Notes: generated by a model from the letters alone, not told the origin. Numbered from the stretch's first letter, positions 38,377-52,400 are shown. The stretch: 64,000 bases of DNA from Methylophaga sp. (GCA_002733505.1 NVVW01000013.1:1-64000), one strand, 5' to 3'. Numbers and translations are program-made.

Positions 38377-38766
38377 ATGGGTACTCAAAATTTAAATACA
38401 GATAATATTATTCAATTTCCTAAGGGATTAATCGGTTTATCTGAGCAAACACAGTTACAATTATTCCATGAAAAAACGAATGATGAACCTGTTGTCCATT
38501 GGTTACAGTCTATTGTAGATGCTGATTTTTCAATGTCCGTTATTTCACCAAGCACACTTGGCATGGAATACGAAATTGAATTTAGCGATGATGATTTAAA
38601 ATCACTGCAATTAGATGATCCGGCTGATGCGCTTGTATTGTTAGTTATTTATAAACAATCTGATGAAAATGATGATATTAAAGTGGTAACCACAGCGCCT
38701 ATCATTATTAATGCTGAAAAGAACTTAGGTCTACAAAAGTCATTGGAACACACTGTTTTTCATTGA
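38377..38766 (+). CDS. fliW: Flagellar assembly factor FliW
   Basis: A 129-residue protein of the FliW family: FPKGLIGLSEQTQLQLFHEK at the start, FSMSVISPSTLGMEY in the middle and PIIINAEKNLGLQKSLEH at the C terminus, the last being strongly conserved. FliW binds the RNA-binding regulator CsrA and flagellin and so couples flagellin synthesis to assembly. No flagellar genes are adjacent. AGGA lies eight bases before the ATG. It is convergent with glmM with an eight-base gap. Confidence 0.85.
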   Translation: MGTQNLNTDNIIQFPKGLIGLSEQTQLQLFHEKTNDEPVVHWLQSIVDADFSMSVISPSTLGMEYEIEFSDDDLKSLQLDDPADALVLLVIYKQSDENDDIKVVTTAPIIINAEKNLGLQKSLEHTVFH

Positions 38767-38774
38767 TTCTTTAG

Positions 38775-40124
38775 CTACGCTAAGTTTCTAATAACATCCG
38801 CGAGTTCATCAGCTAATTGATTAGTCAGTGCTGCGTCACGCCCTTCAACCATGACTCTTATAACGGGTTCGGTACCTGATGCGCGTAATAAAACACGTCC
38901 GGTATCGCCTAGTTTATTTTCGGCTGCTTTAACAGCCGCTGTGATATCGCTGTTATTAGTAATATCCATTTGTTTAGCAATTTTAACGTTAATTAGTCGT
39001 TGGGGGTATTTAACGACTGCTGAACTAAGCTCGTTTAGGCTGTCACCTGTTTGCTGTATTTCGGCTAGCACTTGTAATGCCGCAACAATGCCGTCGCCAG
39101 TAGACGTTTTATCTAAACAAATAATATGTCCCGATGATTCACCACCCACCACCCCGCCCATTTTCTTCATCATTTGCATCACATAGCGATCACCTACATT
39201 GGCACGATGAAGTGTCATATCGTGACGTTGTAAAGCGTGTTCTAAGCCTAAGTTTGACATTTGTGTGCCGATAATCTCTGTACCGCCCGTCCCTGTGCGT
39301 TGCTGAGACTTAGCGATGATAAACAGCAACTCATCACCGTCAACCAACTTACCTGTGTGATCAACCATAATAAGCCGGTCACCATCTCCATCTAGAGCAA
39401 CGCCTAGATCGGCTTTATGCTCTAATACTGCGGCTTGCAATAATTCAGGTTCGGTCGAACCACATTGTTGATTAATATTAATCCCATCAGGTTTGTCACC
39501 AATGGCAATCACCTCGGCGCCCAATTCTTTAAATACATCGGGCGCTATATGGTAGGTGGCACCATTGGCACAATCAACAACCATTTTTAAGCCTGATAGA
39601 TCAACTTTTGAAGGAATAGTGCTTTTGCAAAATTCAATATAACGGCCCGCTGCATCATCAACTCGATAGGCTTTACCCAATAAATTTGATTCAACCGTTA
39701 CCAGCGGCTGATCCATCATTGCTTCAATTTCATGCTCAATGTCATCCGCTAGCTTTGTACCTTCACCTGAAAAGAACTTAATGCCATTATCGTGATAAGG
39801 GTTGTGTGATGCACTAATGACAATACCTGCTTGTGCATGGAATGTCCGTGTTAAATAGGCTATGGCGGGTGTTGGCATTGGACCTAACAAATAAATATCA
39901 ACACCCGCAGCTGATAAACCTGCTTGCAGTGCAGATTCAAACATATAGCCTGAAATACGTGTGTCCTTACCGATTAATATTTTACTACGGTGCTCCTTGG
40001 CAAATACGCGACCGACTGCCCAGCCTAATTTGAGTACAAATTCAGGCGTGATAACGCCGTCACCAACACGGCCACGAATGCCATCAGTTCCAAAATATTT
40101 TCTTTTTTGTTCAGCCAACGTCAT
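38775..40124 (-). CDS. glmM: Phosphoglucosamine mutase
   Basis: A 449-residue enzyme that converts glucosamine 6-phosphate to glucosamine 1-phosphate for peptidoglycan and LPS. The active serine loop [17 protein letters not shown], the metal-binding DGDGDRL and the sugar loop GGESSGH are intact, and the phosphate-binding RASGTEP is near the C terminus. Its start overlaps the folP stop by 14 bases. Confidence 0.97.
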   Translation of the reverse strand: MTLAEQKRKYFGTDGIRGRVGDGVITPEFVLKLGWAVGRVFAKEHRSKILIGKDTRISGYMFESALQAGLSAAGVDIYLLGPMPTPAIAYLTRTFHAQAGIVISASHNPYHDNGIKFFSGEGTKLADDIEHEIEAMMDQPLVTVESNLLGKAYRVDDAAGRYIEFCKSTIPSKVDLSGLKMVVDCANGATYHIAPDVFKELGAEVIAIGDKPDGININQQCGSTEPELLQAAVLEHKADLGVALDGDGDRLIMVDHTGKLVDGDELLFIIAKSQQRTGTGGTEIIGTQMSNLGLEHALQRHDMTLHRANVGDRYVMQMMKKMGGVVGGESSGHIICLDKTSTGDGIVAALQVLAEIQQTGDSLNELSSAVVKYPQRLINVKIAKQMDITNNSDITAAVKAAENKLGDTGRVLLRASGTEPVIRVMVEGRDAALTNQLADELADVIRNLA

Positions 40125-40962
40125 TTACCTTCATTACGTGATTAGTCATCATTATAGCCTGAACGGTTGCACCCACATCATGACTACGAATTATTTTGGC
40201 ACCTTGCCATATTGCTAGCGCTGATAAAGCTAAACTTGCTGCTAGTCGCTCATCCATTGGAACATTAAGTAATTTACCGATCATTGATTTACGTGATACG
40301 CCAATTAATACGGGCAATCCTTGTTTCACTAAGTCACCTAAATGTTTCATTAAACGGAGATTATGATTAGCGCGTTTACCAAAACCAAAACCGGGATCAA
40401 CAATCAATTTATCTCGGCTAATACCTGCTTGTTCACACACGGCCACCCGATCCATTAAAAACTGGCTCACTTCTGCGACAACAGCATCGTATTGAGGCTT
40501 GTCTTGCATAGTGTCAGGTGTACCCTGCGAATGCATTAAACAAACGGGTACATCTAGCTCAACTGCGGCTTGTAATGCGCCTTTTACACGCAATGCTTGC
40601 ACATCATTAATCATGCCAGCGCCCGCATTCACCGCTGCACGCATTACCTCAGGTTTAGAAGTATCAATAGAAATTGGAATAGCTATTTCAGCCTGAATAG
40701 CTTCAATAACAGGCACAACCCGTGCTATTTCTTCATCTACCGAAACCATGGCTGCACCAGGTCGAGTAGATTCACCCCCTACATCGATAATTGCCGCGCC
40801 ATCAGCGACCATTTTCTGTGCTTGTTTTAGTGCTGCATCCGGTGCAACAAATTGTCCACCATCTGAAAAAGAATCAGGGGTGACATTGAGGATCCCCATA
40901 ACTTGGGGACGCGTTAAATCAAGTGGTTTGCCAGCGCAGTCTAGAATAACATTGTTCATCAT
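40111..40962 (-). CDS. folP: Dihydropteroate synthase
   Basis: A 283-residue TIM-barrel enzyme of folate synthesis that joins p-aminobenzoate to the pterin pyrophosphate. Signatures are [26 protein letters not shown] and [13 protein letters not shown], plus the C-terminal RSHDVG. It usually follows ftsH directly. Here a toxin-antitoxin pair lies between, and the folP start overlaps the yafQ stop by four bases, so folP translation is coupled to the toxin gene. Confidence 0.97.
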   Translation of the reverse strand: MMNNVILDCAGKPLDLTRPQVMGILNVTPDSFSDGGQFVAPDAALKQAQKMVADGAAIIDVGGESTRPGAAMVSVDEEIARVVPVIEAIQAEIAIPISIDTSKPEVMRAAVNAGAGMINDVQALRVKGALQAAVELDVPVCLMHSQGTPDTMQDKPQYDAVVAEVSQFLMDRVAVCEQAGISRDKLIVDPGFGFGKRANHNLRLMKHLGDLVKQGLPVLIGVSRKSMIGKLLNVPMDERLAASLALSALAIWQGAKIIRSHDVGATVQAIMMTNHVMKVNDVG

Positions 40963-41228
40963 TTGAATAGTTGTGCATCTGTACCAAGACGAAGAAGTAT
41001 AATTTCGCCTGTTAGATTGATGAGATAAATAATCAACATATCTCCACCTAAATGAAACTCCCTACAATCCTGATATTCACCAATAAAGGCATGATCTTTA
41101 GATTCGGCTGGCAGTAGCTTGCCTTCCCTAAGAAGATTTATGTAATCAATGAATTTTTCAAACTGTGAGTCAGCTAATCTTGCTTTCTTATAATCTTTTA
41201 TAAAAGTCTTATGGCGTTTAAGCCTCAT
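40959..41228 (-). CDS. yafQ: YafQ-type toxin
   Basis: An 89-residue RelE-superfamily mRNA interferase. It begins MRLKRHKTFIKDYKKARLAD and contains LPAESKDHAFIGEYQDCREF followed by HLGGDMLIIYLI, typical of YafQ, including the conserved histidines. It is overlapped by dinJ upstream (four bases) and by folP downstream (four bases). The pair lies inside the ftsH-folP-glmM operon. Confidence 0.88.
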   Translation of the reverse strand: MRLKRHKTFIKDYKKARLADSQFEKFIDYINLLREGKLLPAESKDHAFIGEYQDCREFHLGGDMLIIYLINLTGEIILLRLGTDAQLFK

Positions 41229-41464
41229 TTTAGTTCATCAACTGAAAACGCATCAATATTAATGCCTTTCCTTGCTTGTTTAATCGCTTCAACAGTCTCT
41301 TTATTAGGTATCTTAACCTCAAAAGGTAAACCTTGAGTTTGTACTACCATGCTAGTAAACACATTAACGGCCTCAGTAAAGTTCATTCCTAATGAGTTAA
41401 GAATAACTTTGGCTTCATTCAATGATTTTTCATCTATACGAAGGCTTGTTTGCACTTTAGACAT
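41225..41464 (-). CDS. dinJ: DinJ/RelB-type antitoxin
   Basis: A 79-residue ribbon-helix-helix antitoxin: VQTSLRIDEKSLNEAKVILN, LGMNFTEAVNVFTSMVVQTQ, GLPFEVKIPN. The N-terminal part binds the operator palindrome upstream and the C-terminal part binds YafQ. AAGGAG lies six bases before the ATG. It is separated from ftsH by 54 bases that contain its own operator. Confidence 0.88.
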   Translation of the reverse strand: MSKVQTSLRIDEKSLNEAKVILNSLGMNFTEAVNVFTSMVVQTQGLPFEVKIPNKETVEAIKQARKGINIDAFSVDELK

Positions 41465-41486
41465 ATATTTCTCCTTGAATCACATG

Positions 41487-41506
41487 GCAACTATACACCA
41501 TATGGT
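41487..41506 (-). promoter_or_regulatory. dinJ-yafQ operator
   Basis: A perfect 14-bp palindrome ACACCATATGGTGT (41493-41506) lies just before a TATAGT -10-like box on the minus strand. The -35 region is weak. It is placed between the ftsH stop and dinJ, so the toxin-antitoxin pair, folP and glmM may share an autoregulated internal promoter. Confidence 0.6.
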
Positions 41507-41518
41507 GTGCAAAATAAA

Positions 41519-43438
41519 TTAATGCAACGCTGGCTCACCCCTAGGATCTTCATCTGTATCTGTATCAGAATCTGTTGATGTAGAAGGCGAGGATGGCGGT
41601 GTAGATGAGCTATCATCCCAATCTTTGGGTGCGCCTGGCTCACGTCCTTCCATAATGGCATCAATTTGCTCACTATCAATGGTTTCATATTTCATTAATA
41701 GATCGGTCATGATATGCAATTTATCAATATTATCTTTCAAGATTTTTTCTGCTCGCTGATAATTACGGTTCACTAATTTACGCACATCTTCATCGATCTG
41801 TTTTGCTGTCAAATCGGACACTGTTTTGTGTTGTGTTATGCTCCGACCAAGGAATACCTCCCCTTCCTCTTCGCCATATGACATCGGTCCCATATTATCC
41901 GACAGTCCCCATTTGGTCACCATATTGTGTGCTATTTCAGTAGCGCGCTGAATATCATTGGATGCACCCGTTGTCACCCCTTCTTTACCCAAAATCATCT
42001 CTTCAGCAATACGACCACCATATAGCGTCGACATTTGGCTTTCTAACAGACGCTTACTGTTACTGTATCTATCTTCTTCGGGTAAAAACATAGTAATACC
42101 CAAAGCGCGACCACGAGGAATAATACTGACTTTGTAGACAGGATCATGTTCAGGTACTAAACGACCTACAATAGCGTGACCCGCTTCATGATAAGCCGTG
42201 TTTTTCTTTTCTTTTTCGCTCATTACCATTGACTTGCGTTCTGCGCCCATCATGATTTTATCTTTGGCTTTTTCCATGTCTTCCATTTCAACTAGGCGTT
42301 TATTTTCTCTGGCTGCAAATAAAGCAGCTTCATTCACTAAATTAGCTAAATCAGCACCTGAAAAACCGGGTGTGCCTCGCGCAATCACGCTCGATTTAAC
42401 ATCATCTGCTGCAGGTACTTTGCCTAAATGAACATTCAAAATATGCTCACGGCCACGAATATCAGGCAATGGCACCACCACTTGGCGGTCAAAACGACCT
42501 GGACGTAATAACGCAGGATCTAATACATCAGGACGGTTAGTCGCAGCAATAATAATAACGCCTTCATTACCTTCAAAACCATCCATTTCAACTAGAAGTT
42601 GGTTCAATGTTTGTTCGCGTTCATCATTGCCCCCACCTACACCAGCCCCACGATGGCGGCCTACCGCATCAATCTCATCAATAAAGATAATGCAGGGCGC
42701 ATGTTTTTTAGCTTGTTCAAACATATCACGCACACGTGATGCACCCACACCAACAAACATTTCAACAAAGTCAGAACCTGAAATAGTAAAGAACGGTACT
42801 TTTGCTTCACCGGCAATGGCTTTGGCTAATAATGTTTTACCTGTACCTGGTGCACCGACTAATAAAATACCACGAGGAATTTTACCGCCTAATTTTTGGA
42901 ACTTGGCAGGTTCACGTAAGAATTCGACTAGCTCTTCAACCTCTGCCTTTGCTTCATCAACACCAGCAACATCTTTAAAGGTTATTTTAACTTGCTCTTC
43001 ACTCAGCATTTTCGCTTTGCTTTTACCAAATGACATTGGGTTTTTGCCCCCACCACCTTGCATTTGGCGCATAAAGAACACCCAAACACCTACCAGCAAT
43101 AACATGGGGAACCATGAAATAAAGATCTGCATTAATAAACTGGTTTTTTCTGCAGGTTCCGCTTTTACGGTTACACCATTATTAATTAAATCACCCATTA
43201 AACCTGGATCATAATCGGGGCTAAAGGTGGTGAATTCTGTGTCATCCGTTAGTGTGCCGATAATGGTTCTACCTTGAATAAGTACTTCTGCTACGCTACC
43301 GTCTTTTACATTATTAATGAACGTCGAATAATCGAGTTCTGTTTCATCAGTTTGTGGCGGTGCAAAAGCGCTAAAGACTTGCATCAGCACAATGGCAACA
43401 ATCACCCATAAAACAATGTTTTTCATCATGTCATTCAC
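41519..43438 (-). CDS. ftsH: ATP-dependent zinc metalloprotease FtsH
   Basis: A 639-residue membrane AAA protease that degrades membrane and short-lived regulatory proteins. It has two N-terminal membrane helices, Walker A GAPGTGKT, Walker [10 protein letters not shown], the SRH region [20 protein letters not shown] and the zinc motif HEAGH. The first codon at 43438 is GTG, with AGGAG ten bases upstream; ATG codons follow at 43429 and 43426. It is downstream of rlmE, as usual. Confidence 0.97.
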   Translation of the reverse strand: MNDMMKNIVLWVIVAIVLMQVFSAFAPPQTDETELDYSTFINNVKDGSVAEVLIQGRTIIGTLTDDTEFTTFSPDYDPGLMGDLINNGVTVKAEPAEKTSLLMQIFISWFPMLLLVGVWVFFMRQMQGGGGKNPMSFGKSKAKMLSEEQVKITFKDVAGVDEAKAEVEELVEFLREPAKFQKLGGKIPRGILLVGAPGTGKTLLAKAIAGEAKVPFFTISGSDFVEMFVGVGASRVRDMFEQAKKHAPCIIFIDEIDAVGRHRGAGVGGGNDEREQTLNQLLVEMDGFEGNEGVIIIAATNRPDVLDPALLRPGRFDRQVVVPLPDIRGREHILNVHLGKVPAADDVKSSVIARGTPGFSGADLANLVNEAALFAARENKRLVEMEDMEKAKDKIMMGAERKSMVMSEKEKKNTAYHEAGHAIVGRLVPEHDPVYKVSIIPRGRALGITMFLPEEDRYSNSKRLLESQMSTLYGGRIAEEMILGKEGVTTGASNDIQRATEIAHNMVTKWGLSDNMGPMSYGEEEGEVFLGRSITQHKTVSDLTAKQIDEDVRKLVNRNYQRAEKILKDNIDKLHIMTDLLMKYETIDSEQIDAIMEGREPGAPKDWDDSSSTPPSSPSTSTDSDTDTDEDPRGEPALH

Positions 43439-43463
43439 TATACGGTTACTCCTGCGTAACTTT

Positions 43464-44081
43464 TTACTTTAGGCCGCGGCCTAATAAATAAACTTCACGA
43501 CTTCTAGGTCGTGATGCATCTGGCTTACGAGTGTTTACTTTTTGAAAACCTGCTCGCATTGCCTTCATAAACTGTTCAAAGCCTTCGCCTTGAAATACTT
43601 TAACTAAAAAACAGCCCTGCTTACTCAAATTAGTTAAAGCAAAATCTAGTGCTAATTCAACCAAATAGAGACTGCTGGGCTGATCAATTGAGCTTACCCC
43701 TGTTATATTGGGGGACATATCTGATAATACAAGGTCTATCTGTTGACCATTTAACACTTCATTGAGTTCATCTAATACTGAATCTTCTCTAAAATCACCT
43801 TCAATGAAGTGTACACCTGTTAACGGTGTCATTGGCAGAATATCCAGTGCCACCACCATTCCTTTGTTGCCCACTTTGCGTAAGGAATAGTCAGACCAGC
43901 CTCCTGGCGCAGACCCCAAATCCACCACTGTCATGCCTGGACGCATCAATTTGTCTTTTTTATCTATTTCTTCTAGCTTGAATGTAGACCGAGAACGATA
44001 GCCCGCTTTTTGAGCTAATTTGACGTAATGATCATCAAAATGCTCCTTCATCCAATCATTACTTGATTTACTCCTTGCCAT
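43464..44081 (-). CDS. rlmE: 23S rRNA 2'-O-methyltransferase RlmE
   Basis: A 205-residue SAM-dependent methyltransferase (also FtsJ/RrmJ) that modifies U2552 of 23S rRNA. The SAM loop [12 protein letters not shown], the catalytic K-D-K-E pattern (YKLA region Lys, [24 protein letters not shown]) and the C-terminal [18 protein letters not shown] are present. It precedes ftsH as in E. coli. Confidence 0.96.
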   Translation of the reverse strand: MARSKSSNDWMKEHFDDHYVKLAQKAGYRSRSTFKLEEIDKKDKLMRPGMTVVDLGSAPGGWSDYSLRKVGNKGMVVALDILPMTPLTGVHFIEGDFREDSVLDELNEVLNGQQIDLVLSDMSPNITGVSSIDQPSSLYLVELALDFALTNLSKQGCFLVKVFQGEGFEQFMKAMRAGFQKVNTRKPDASRPRSREVYLLGRGLK

Positions 44082-44083
44082 AT

Positions 44084-44536
44084 TTAAGGAGCCTTATCAG
44101 TGCTAACGACCAGAGCAACGCCTAAAAGGCTTACTACCATATACACATTACTGCTAATCATGTGGAATAAATCAAAGCGATTCAATGTAGCATTATCTAG
44201 TGGTGTTAGCTGTTTAATTTCAGCCATTCTAATGATTTCGGGCTGTAAATAAGTAAGCATGACTAAGCTTAACAAAAGCATCACTAGTACTACCCAAAAT
44301 CGCCATAGTGATACCGCATGTTTACCTTGAGCAATAAATTTACTTATCAATAAAACCATCCCACAGCCAAGGCCTAAAATATTAACCGCTAAAAAAAGCT
44401 TGCCTGTAAAATGCCCTGCCAAAGTAGCATCGCCTAATGTGGCAAAAGCCATCGGCACAGCAATATAGCCTATTGCCAATAGACTGCCTACCCACAAAGT
44501 CAGTAATAATCGCTCAGAAATAGCGTTAGCTTGCAT
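44084..44536 (-). CDS. DUF4149 family membrane protein
   Basis: A 150-residue protein with four predicted membrane helices (about residues 8-30, 48-65, 75-97 and 125-145). The N-terminal [24 protein letters not shown] resembles DUF4149 proteins, which are encoded near greA and rlmE in gammaproteobacteria. Its start overlaps the greA stop by 11 bases. The function is unknown. Confidence 0.75.
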   Translation of the reverse strand: MQANAISERLLLTLWVGSLLAIGYIAVPMAFATLGDATLAGHFTGKLFLAVNILGLGCGMVLLISKFIAQGKHAVSLWRFWVVLVMLLLSLVMLTYLQPEIIRMAEIKQLTPLDNATLNRFDLFHMISSNVYMVVSLLGVALVVSTDKAP

Positions 44537-45002
44537 ATTTTACAGCAACGATCTCATATTCAATATCACCGCTGGGTGCTTTAACCACGGCAATATCATC
44601 AATTTCTTTGCCAATTAATGCACGGGCAATCGGCGATGAAATTGAAATGCGGTTTTTCTTAATATCTGATTCATAATCACCGACAATTTGATAGGTCACT
44701 TCATCATCATTATCAATATTGAGTAATTCAACCGTCACACCAAAAACCACACGACCATCTTGTGGCAATGATGCCGGATCGATAATTTGAGCATTTGAAA
44801 GCACGCCTTCAAGATCTTGAATACGTCCTTCTATAAAGCTTTGTTGCTCTTTGGCAGCATGATATTCAGCATTTTCTTTTAAATCGCCATGTGCTCTTGC
44901 TTCAGAAATAGCAGCCACAACTTCAGGACGCGCAGTAAATTTTAATTGGTTTAACTCATCTTTAAGTTCATCTGAACCATGTAATGTAATAGGCACTGCC
45001 AT
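44526..45002 (-). CDS. greA: Transcription elongation factor GreA
   Basis: A 158-residue factor that rescues backtracked RNA polymerase by stimulating transcript cleavage. It has the coiled-coil N-terminal domain with the acidic tip ([19 protein letters not shown]) and the globular C-terminal domain ([20 protein letters not shown]). The ATG at 45002 overlaps the carB stop in TAATG, which fixes the start; the frame reaches further but has no family support. Confidence 0.96.
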   Translation of the reverse strand: MAVPITLHGSDELKDELNQLKFTARPEVVAAISEARAHGDLKENAEYHAAKEQQSFIEGRIQDLEGVLSNAQIIDPASLPQDGRVVFGVTVELLNIDNDDEVTYQIVGDYESDIKKNRISISSPIARALIGKEIDDIAVVKAPSGDIEYEIVAVKYAS

Positions 45003-48000
45003 TAGTTTAATTCTCCATGTAATGTTTGTAGACAATTAACTGTGTCAATGTCTTTACTATTTAGTGCTTGGCACGTTGCACGCGCAGCGGCCAATGTTGT
45101 GGTGTAATTCACTTGATGTTGTAGCGCCGCACGACGAATCTCTGTCGAATCAGCTACAGACTGACGCCCTTCGGTGGTATTCACAATCAAGCTGATTTCT
45201 TCATTTTTAATCATATCGACAATATGTGGTTGACCCTCAGCTACTTTGTTAACGTGTTCACACGCCACACCGGCATCGTTTAGCACTTTCTGAGTGCCTC
45301 GTGTTGCCAATAAGGTAAATCCTAAATCGATCAAATCTTTGGCAATCGTACTAATTGCGGCTTTATCAACACCACGCACACTAATAAATGCCTTACCACC
45401 TGTTGGCAATACCACAGATGCAGCTAATTGTGATTTAGCAAAGGCCTCACCAAATGTACGACCAATACCCATTACTTCACCTGTAGACTTCATCTCAGGG
45501 CCAAGAATTGGATCCACACCTTGGAATTTAATGAAGGGGAATACCGCTTCTTTTACTGAATAGTATTCAGGAATGATCTCTTTGGTAGCACCTTGTTCAA
45601 CCAAGCTACGCCCTGCCATACAGAGCGCTCCCACTTTTGCTAATGGCACACCAATCGCTTTAGAAACATACGGTACTGTTCGTGATGCACGCGGGTTCAC
45701 TTCAAGTAGGAAAATCTTATCGCCTTGAATGGCAAATTGCGTATTCATCAAACCCACCACACCTAATTCTAATGCCATTAGACGCACTTGCTCACGCATA
45801 CGGTCTTGGATTTCTTCGCTTAAACTATAGGAAGGCAAGGCACAGGCCGAGTCACCCGAATGCACCCCTGCTTGCTCAATATGCTCCATAATGCCGCCGA
45901 TCAACACATCTTTACCATCACAAATGGCATCGACATCCACTTCAATCGCATCGTCTAAAAAACGATCTAATAATACCGGTGAGTCATTTGAAACTGAAAT
46001 GGCTGTTTTCATATAACGATTCAATTCTTCTTCGTTATAAACAATCTCCATACCGCGACCGCCTAATACATAGGAAGGACGAACCACCAGCGGATAACCA
46101 ATTTCACTGGCGAGTGATGCGGCAGAATCTGCTGAGAAAGCAAGGCGATTAGGCGGTTGTAATAAGCCTAACTTTTCAACCATTTGTTGGAAGCGTTCAC
46201 GATCTTCCGCATGATCAATGGCATCAGGTGAAGTACCTATAATCGGCACACCTTCAGCTTCAAGTGCACGCGCTAATTTAAGCGGTGTTTGACCACCATA
46301 CTGCACTATCACCCCTTTAGGCTTTTCTAAAGCAACAATTTCTAAAACATCTTCAAGTGTTACTGACTCAAAATACAGGCGATCCGAGGTATCATAATCA
46401 GTAGACACCGTTTCAGGATTACAGTTAACCATAATGGTTTCATAACCATCTTCACGCAATGCTAACGCCGCATGCACACAGCAGTAATCAAACTCAATGC
46501 CTTGACCAATACGGTTAGGGCCGCCTCCTAAAATCATAATTTTGTCACGATCCGTTGGCCTTGCTTCACACTCTTGATCATAGGTTGAATACATATATGC
46601 GGTGTCACTCGCGAACTCAGCCGCGCAGGTATCAACCCGTTTATAGACTGGACGCACATTTAAATCATGGCGATGTTGGCGAACTTGTTTTTCCGTTTTT
46701 TGTAGCAATTTAGCCATGCGCGAATCAGAGAAACCTTTGCGTTTCAATGCGCGCATTTCTGCTTCATCAATCGATGCTAGAGAATGTTCTTTTAAAGCAT
46801 TTTCAATTTCAACAAGTTCTTGTACCTGCACCAAGAACCAAGGATCAATTTTAGTAAGCTGTTGAATTTCATCATAACTAAAACCATAACGAAATGCATC
46901 AGCGACATACCAAAGGCGATCAGAACCCGGCAATCGTAATTCACGGCGCAAAGTATCGTCCACATCATCAATGGTTAAATCGGTGATTTCAGTCAGCCCA
47001 TCACGATCAATCTCCAAACCGCGTAATGCTTTTTGCAATGACTCTTGGAAGTTACGGCCAATTGCCATCACTTCACCCACAGATTTCATTTGGGTGCTTA
47101 AACGATTATCCGCTTGCGGGAATTTCTCAAAAGTAAAACGCGGTATTTTAGTAACCACATAATCAATAGTCGGTTCAAATGAGGCGGGGGTTGCACCGCC
47201 GGTGATTTCATTTTGCAATTCATCAAGGGTATAACCTACAGCCAGTTTTGCCGCCACTTTAGCAATCGGGAAGCCCGTTGCTTTTGATGCCAATGCTGAT
47301 GAACGTGACACCCGCGGATTCATTTCGATAATAATCAAACGCCCGGTTTCAGGATTAACCGCAAATTGGACATTAGAGCCGCCCGTTTCAATACCAATTT
47401 CACGCAATACCGCCAGCGAAGCATTACGCATGATTTGATATTCTTTGTCGGTCAGTGTTTGCGCGGGTGCTACCGTAATTGAGTCCCCCGTATGCACGCC
47501 CATAGGATCAAAGTTTTCAATCGAACAAATGATGATGCAGTTATCTTTACGATCTCGCACCACTTCCATTTCATATTCTTTCCAGCCAATGATTGATTCT
47601 TCAATCAATAATTCAGAGGTGGGACTAAGATATAAACCACGTTGGCAAATATCAATAAAGTCTTCTTTATTATAGGCGATACCGCCACCACTGCCGCCCA
47701 TAGTAAATGAAGGGCGAATAATGGTTGGGTAACCAAATTGTGTTTGAACCTCTAATGCTTCTTCTAATGTATGCGCAATCGCTGATTTAGGCATATCCAA
47801 ACCGATCTTAGTCATTGCCTTACGGAATAAATCACGATCTTCGGCTTTATTGATGGCCTCACTATCGGCACCAATCATTTCTACGCCAAATTTTTCCAAT
47901 ACACCTTCACGCTCAAGATCTAAGGCACAATTCAATGCCGTTTGTCCGCCCATTGTCGGTAAAATAGCATCCGGACGTTCTTTTTCAATAACTTTGCTCA

Positions 48001-48220
48001 CCGCCTGCCATGTTACTGGTTCAATATAGGTCGCATCAGCCATGTTCGGATCGGTCATAATGGTGGCGGGATTCGAGTTCACCAGCACAACACGATAGCC
48101 TTCTTCACGTAGCGCCTTACACGCTTGCGCACCAGAATAGTCAAATTCACAGGCCTGACCAATGACAATTGGGCCAGCACCAAGAATTAGAATGCTTTTA
48201 ATATCAGTACGTTTTGCCAT
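45002..48220 (-). CDS. carB: Carbamoyl-phosphate synthase large subunit
   Basis: A 1072-residue enzyme that makes carbamoyl phosphate from bicarbonate, ATP and ammonia passed from CarA. Two homologous ATP-grasp halves are visible: [20 protein letters not shown] at the N terminus and [20 protein letters not shown] in the middle. A C-terminal allosteric MGS-like domain follows ([36 protein letters not shown]). It follows carA after six bases and is joined to greA by a TAATG overlap. Confidence 0.98.
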   Translation of the reverse strand: MAKRTDIKSILILGAGPIVIGQACEFDYSGAQACKALREEGYRVVLVNSNPATIMTDPNMADATYIEPVTWQAVSKVIEKERPDAILPTMGGQTALNCALDLEREGVLEKFGVEMIGADSEAINKAEDRDLFRKAMTKIGLDMPKSAIAHTLEEALEVQTQFGYPTIIRPSFTMGGSGGGIAYNKEDFIDICQRGLYLSPTSELLIEESIIGWKEYEMEVVRDRKDNCIIICSIENFDPMGVHTGDSITVAPAQTLTDKEYQIMRNASLAVLREIGIETGGSNVQFAVNPETGRLIIIEMNPRVSRSSALASKATGFPIAKVAAKLAVGYTLDELQNEITGGATPASFEPTIDYVVTKIPRFTFEKFPQADNRLSTQMKSVGEVMAIGRNFQESLQKALRGLEIDRDGLTEITDLTIDDVDDTLRRELRLPGSDRLWYVADAFRYGFSYDEIQQLTKIDPWFLVQVQELVEIENALKEHSLASIDEAEMRALKRKGFSDSRMAKLLQKTEKQVRQHRHDLNVRPVYKRVDTCAAEFASDTAYMYSTYDQECEARPTDRDKIMILGGGPNRIGQGIEFDYCCVHAALALREDGYETIMVNCNPETVSTDYDTSDRLYFESVTLEDVLEIVALEKPKGVIVQYGGQTPLKLARALEAEGVPIIGTSPDAIDHAEDRERFQQMVEKLGLLQPPNRLAFSADSAASLASEIGYPLVVRPSYVLGGRGMEIVYNEEELNRYMKTAISVSNDSPVLLDRFLDDAIEVDVDAICDGKDVLIGGIMEHIEQAGVHSGDSACALPSYSLSEEIQDRMREQVRLMALELGVVGLMNTQFAIQGDKIFLLEVNPRASRTVPYVSKAIGVPLAKVGALCMAGRSLVEQGATKEIIPEYYSVKEAVFPFIKFQGVDPILGPEMKSTGEVMGIGRTFGEAFAKSQLAASVVLPTGGKAFISVRGVDKAAISTIAKDLIDLGFTLLATRGTQKVLNDAGVACEHVNKVAEGQPHIVDMIKNEEISLIVNTTEGRQSVADSTEIRRAALQHQVNYTTTLAAARATCQALNSKDIDTVNCLQTLHGELN

Positions 48221-48226
48221 CTTGGA

Positions 48227-49363
48227 TTATTTAGCCTGTTCAAGTAAGTCAATAAAATGATCAAATAATGGAGCTGCATCTTGTGGCCCCGGGCTTGCTT
48301 CCGGATGTCCTTGGAAACTAAATGCTGGCTTAGTTTTATGATGGATGCCTTGTAGAGAACCATCAAACAACGAAATATGTGTTGCTTCCAATACGTCTGG
48401 CAATGAATCTTCATCAACCGTAAAACCGTGGTTTTGGCTGGTAATCATCACTAAACCGTCTAACTTTTCTTGTACGGGATGATTGGCACCATGATGACCA
48501 AATTTCATTTTGACGGTTTTTGCACCACAGGCTAATGCTAATAATTGATGCCCTAAACAAATACCAAAAATGGGCAGTTCTTTTTCGAGCAAGCTTTGAA
48601 TCGCTTCAATGGCATAAGTACATGCCTCAGGATCACCTGGTCCGTTTGATAAAAACACACCATCAGGATTAAGTGCCAACACCTCTTCAGCAGATGTTTG
48701 AGCAGGCACCACCGTTAAACGACAACCGCGTTCAACTAACATACGTAAGATATTACTCTTAGCACCAAAGTCATAAGCAACTACGTGAAAACGTTTAGCT
48801 ACTGCTTGAGACTCACCCGACAAATGCCAACAGCCTTTGTCCCATTGATAAGGCTTATCTGTGCTAACCACCTTAGCTAAGTCCATACCTTTTAAGCCAT
48901 CAAATGCTTTAGCTGCAGCAATGGCGGCATCAACATCAATATTGTCACCCGCAACGATACAACCCTTCATCGCGCCTTTATCGCGGAGGAGACGGGTCAA
49001 TGCACGGGTATCAATACCGGCTAAACCCACCACATTATGGCGTTCTAAATAACTATCTAATGCTTCCTCGCTTTCGCCTGAACTGCGCCAATTGCTAACA
49101 ACAGGCGATAAGTCACGAATAATTAAGCCACTCGCAACAATATTATTTGATTCTTCATCTTCAACATTCACCCCAACATTGCCAATATGCGGATAAGTTA
49201 AGGTGACAATTTGGCGACAATATGAAGGATCAGTTAAAATTTCCTGATAGCCCGTCATCGCCGTATTAAACACAACCTCACCCACCGATTGCCCAATAGC
49301 ACCAATTGATTCGCCGTGATAGACCGTACCATCTTCAAGAGCAAGTAAAGCGCTTGTCTTCAA
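48227..49363 (-). CDS. carA: Carbamoyl-phosphate synthase small subunit
   Basis: A 378-residue glutamine amidotransferase. The class I triad is in place: nucleophile in [13 protein letters not shown], and HPEAS near the C terminus. The start codon is TTG (49363) with GGAGG six bases upstream; no ATG is available and the N terminus [20 protein letters not shown] fits homologues. A hairpin with a T-tract lies in the leader about 30 bases upstream. Confidence 0.96.
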   Translation of the reverse strand: MKTSALLALEDGTVYHGESIGAIGQSVGEVVFNTAMTGYQEILTDPSYCRQIVTLTYPHIGNVGVNVEDEESNNIVASGLIIRDLSPVVSNWRSSGESEEALDSYLERHNVVGLAGIDTRALTRLLRDKGAMKGCIVAGDNIDVDAAIAAAKAFDGLKGMDLAKVVSTDKPYQWDKGCWHLSGESQAVAKRFHVVAYDFGAKSNILRMLVERGCRLTVVPAQTSAEEVLALNPDGVFLSNGPGDPEACTYAIEAIQSLLEKELPIFGICLGHQLLALACGAKTVKMKFGHHGANHPVQEKLDGLVMITSQNHGFTVDEDSLPDVLEATHISLFDGSLQGIHHKTKPAFSFQGHPEASPGPQDAAPLFDHFIDLLEQAK

Positions 49364-49647
49364 AGGAAACCTCCAGCAGATAAAAATAAAGGAAAAAGCC
49401 TAAGGGCTTATCCAAATAATAGGAACCGTAGCGAGGAGGAGTCATTTTGAGTCATATTTCTCGATCATTTAAGGCGAATAGTTGTTCTATTTTAACGAAA
49501 ATAATCGGGGAATATGGCCAAAAGGGCTTTTCCGCAGTAGGTTTTCTATTGTTGGATAAGCTCTTTCACGCTCTTCCCACACAAAACCCTTGTAATTTTA
49601 TCTTAAAAGTAGGTGCTTAGTCTATGTGAAAATATAAATTTTAAGAC
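49364..49647 (-). promoter_or_regulatory. carAB leader region with hairpin
   Basis: This 284-base gap holds the carA ribosome binding site and, at 49396-49409, AAGCC and GGCTT around a four-base loop. On the minus strand the stem is followed by T-rich sequence, so it could act as a terminator-like attenuator ahead of carAB. I found no clear leader peptide and no convincing -35/-10 pair. Pyrimidine-linked attenuation is a guess. Confidence 0.35.
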
Positions 49648-50460
49648 TTATTTATAAAGCTCAGGTCGCCCATGATTAAGTAATGGCATATTCTTCCGAA
49701 CTTCGTTTAAATAATCTAAATCAACCATGGCAGAAACTAACTCTGCACGTTCGGATGCACAACAAATCACACTGCCCCATGGATCTATAATCACACTGCT
49801 ACCATATGATGTACGCCCTTCATAATGTTCACCCCATTGATTCGGCGCCACAATATAAATTTGGTTTTCTATTGCTCTAGCAATTAATAATGGCAACCAG
49901 TGATGCTTGCCGGTGTAGAGAAAAAATGCCGCTGGTACAAACACTATTTGTGCGCCTTGTGCTGTCATATGACGAAATAATTCAGGAAAACGTAGATCGT
50001 AACAAATGGTTAATCCAAGTTTACCCACCTCATGGTCGACCACAACAGGCGTATCTCCTGGCTTGATACCCTCTGATTCGTTATAACCCAGTGTGGGTGC
50101 ATCACACATATGAATTTTACGATAAACACCCTTTAACTCACCTTGGCGATTAATTAATATCGACGTGTTATATAAGCGCTCACTATCTTCTGCTATTTTT
50201 TCGTAGATACTGCCTAATAAAATAGAGAGTTCATATTGTTTAGCATATTGCTGAAATGTCTGAACAAGATCGCCGTCAATACTTTGTGCTACTCGGTGCT
50301 TTTCTGCATGATCTTTACCAACATATAAAAATGTTTCAGGAAAAGCAAGGAGATCAACACCCTCATCAGCAGCCTGCTTAATTTTCTCTAATGAATAATT
50401 AAGATTTTCTTCAAATCGGTCAGATGAGTTCATCTGTACCATGCCAATACGACTTTTCAT
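49648..50460 (-). CDS. Nitrilase-superfamily amidohydrolase (Nit1/NadE-type branch)
   Basis: A 270-residue carbon-nitrogen hydrolase with the Glu-Lys-Cys triad: AFPETFLYVG, YRKIHMCDAPTLG and LTICYDLRFPELFRHM. This pattern is that of the Nit1-like branch, including deaminated glutathione amidase (YbeM); the true substrate is not certain. I start at MKSRIGMVQMNS (50460) with GGGA upstream; a GTG four codons earlier is less likely. It is divergent from hemB. Confidence 0.85.
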   Translation of the reverse strand: MKSRIGMVQMNSSDRFEENLNYSLEKIKQAADEGVDLLAFPETFLYVGKDHAEKHRVAQSIDGDLVQTFQQYAKQYELSILLGSIYEKIAEDSERLYNTSILINRQGELKGVYRKIHMCDAPTLGYNESEGIKPGDTPVVVDHEVGKLGLTICYDLRFPELFRHMTAQGAQIVFVPAAFFLYTGKHHWLPLLIARAIENQIYIVAPNQWGEHYEGRTSYGSSVIIDPWGSVICCASERAELVSAMVDLDYLNEVRKNMPLLNHGRPELYK

Positions 50461-50550
50461 ACATGTTCCCACAGAGTGTTATTACTCTTAGTTTACGACT
50501 GAAATATAACAAAATTTAATAAATCAGGTATTATTTCATTCATTCATTGA

Positions 50551-52400
<1,850 letters not shown>

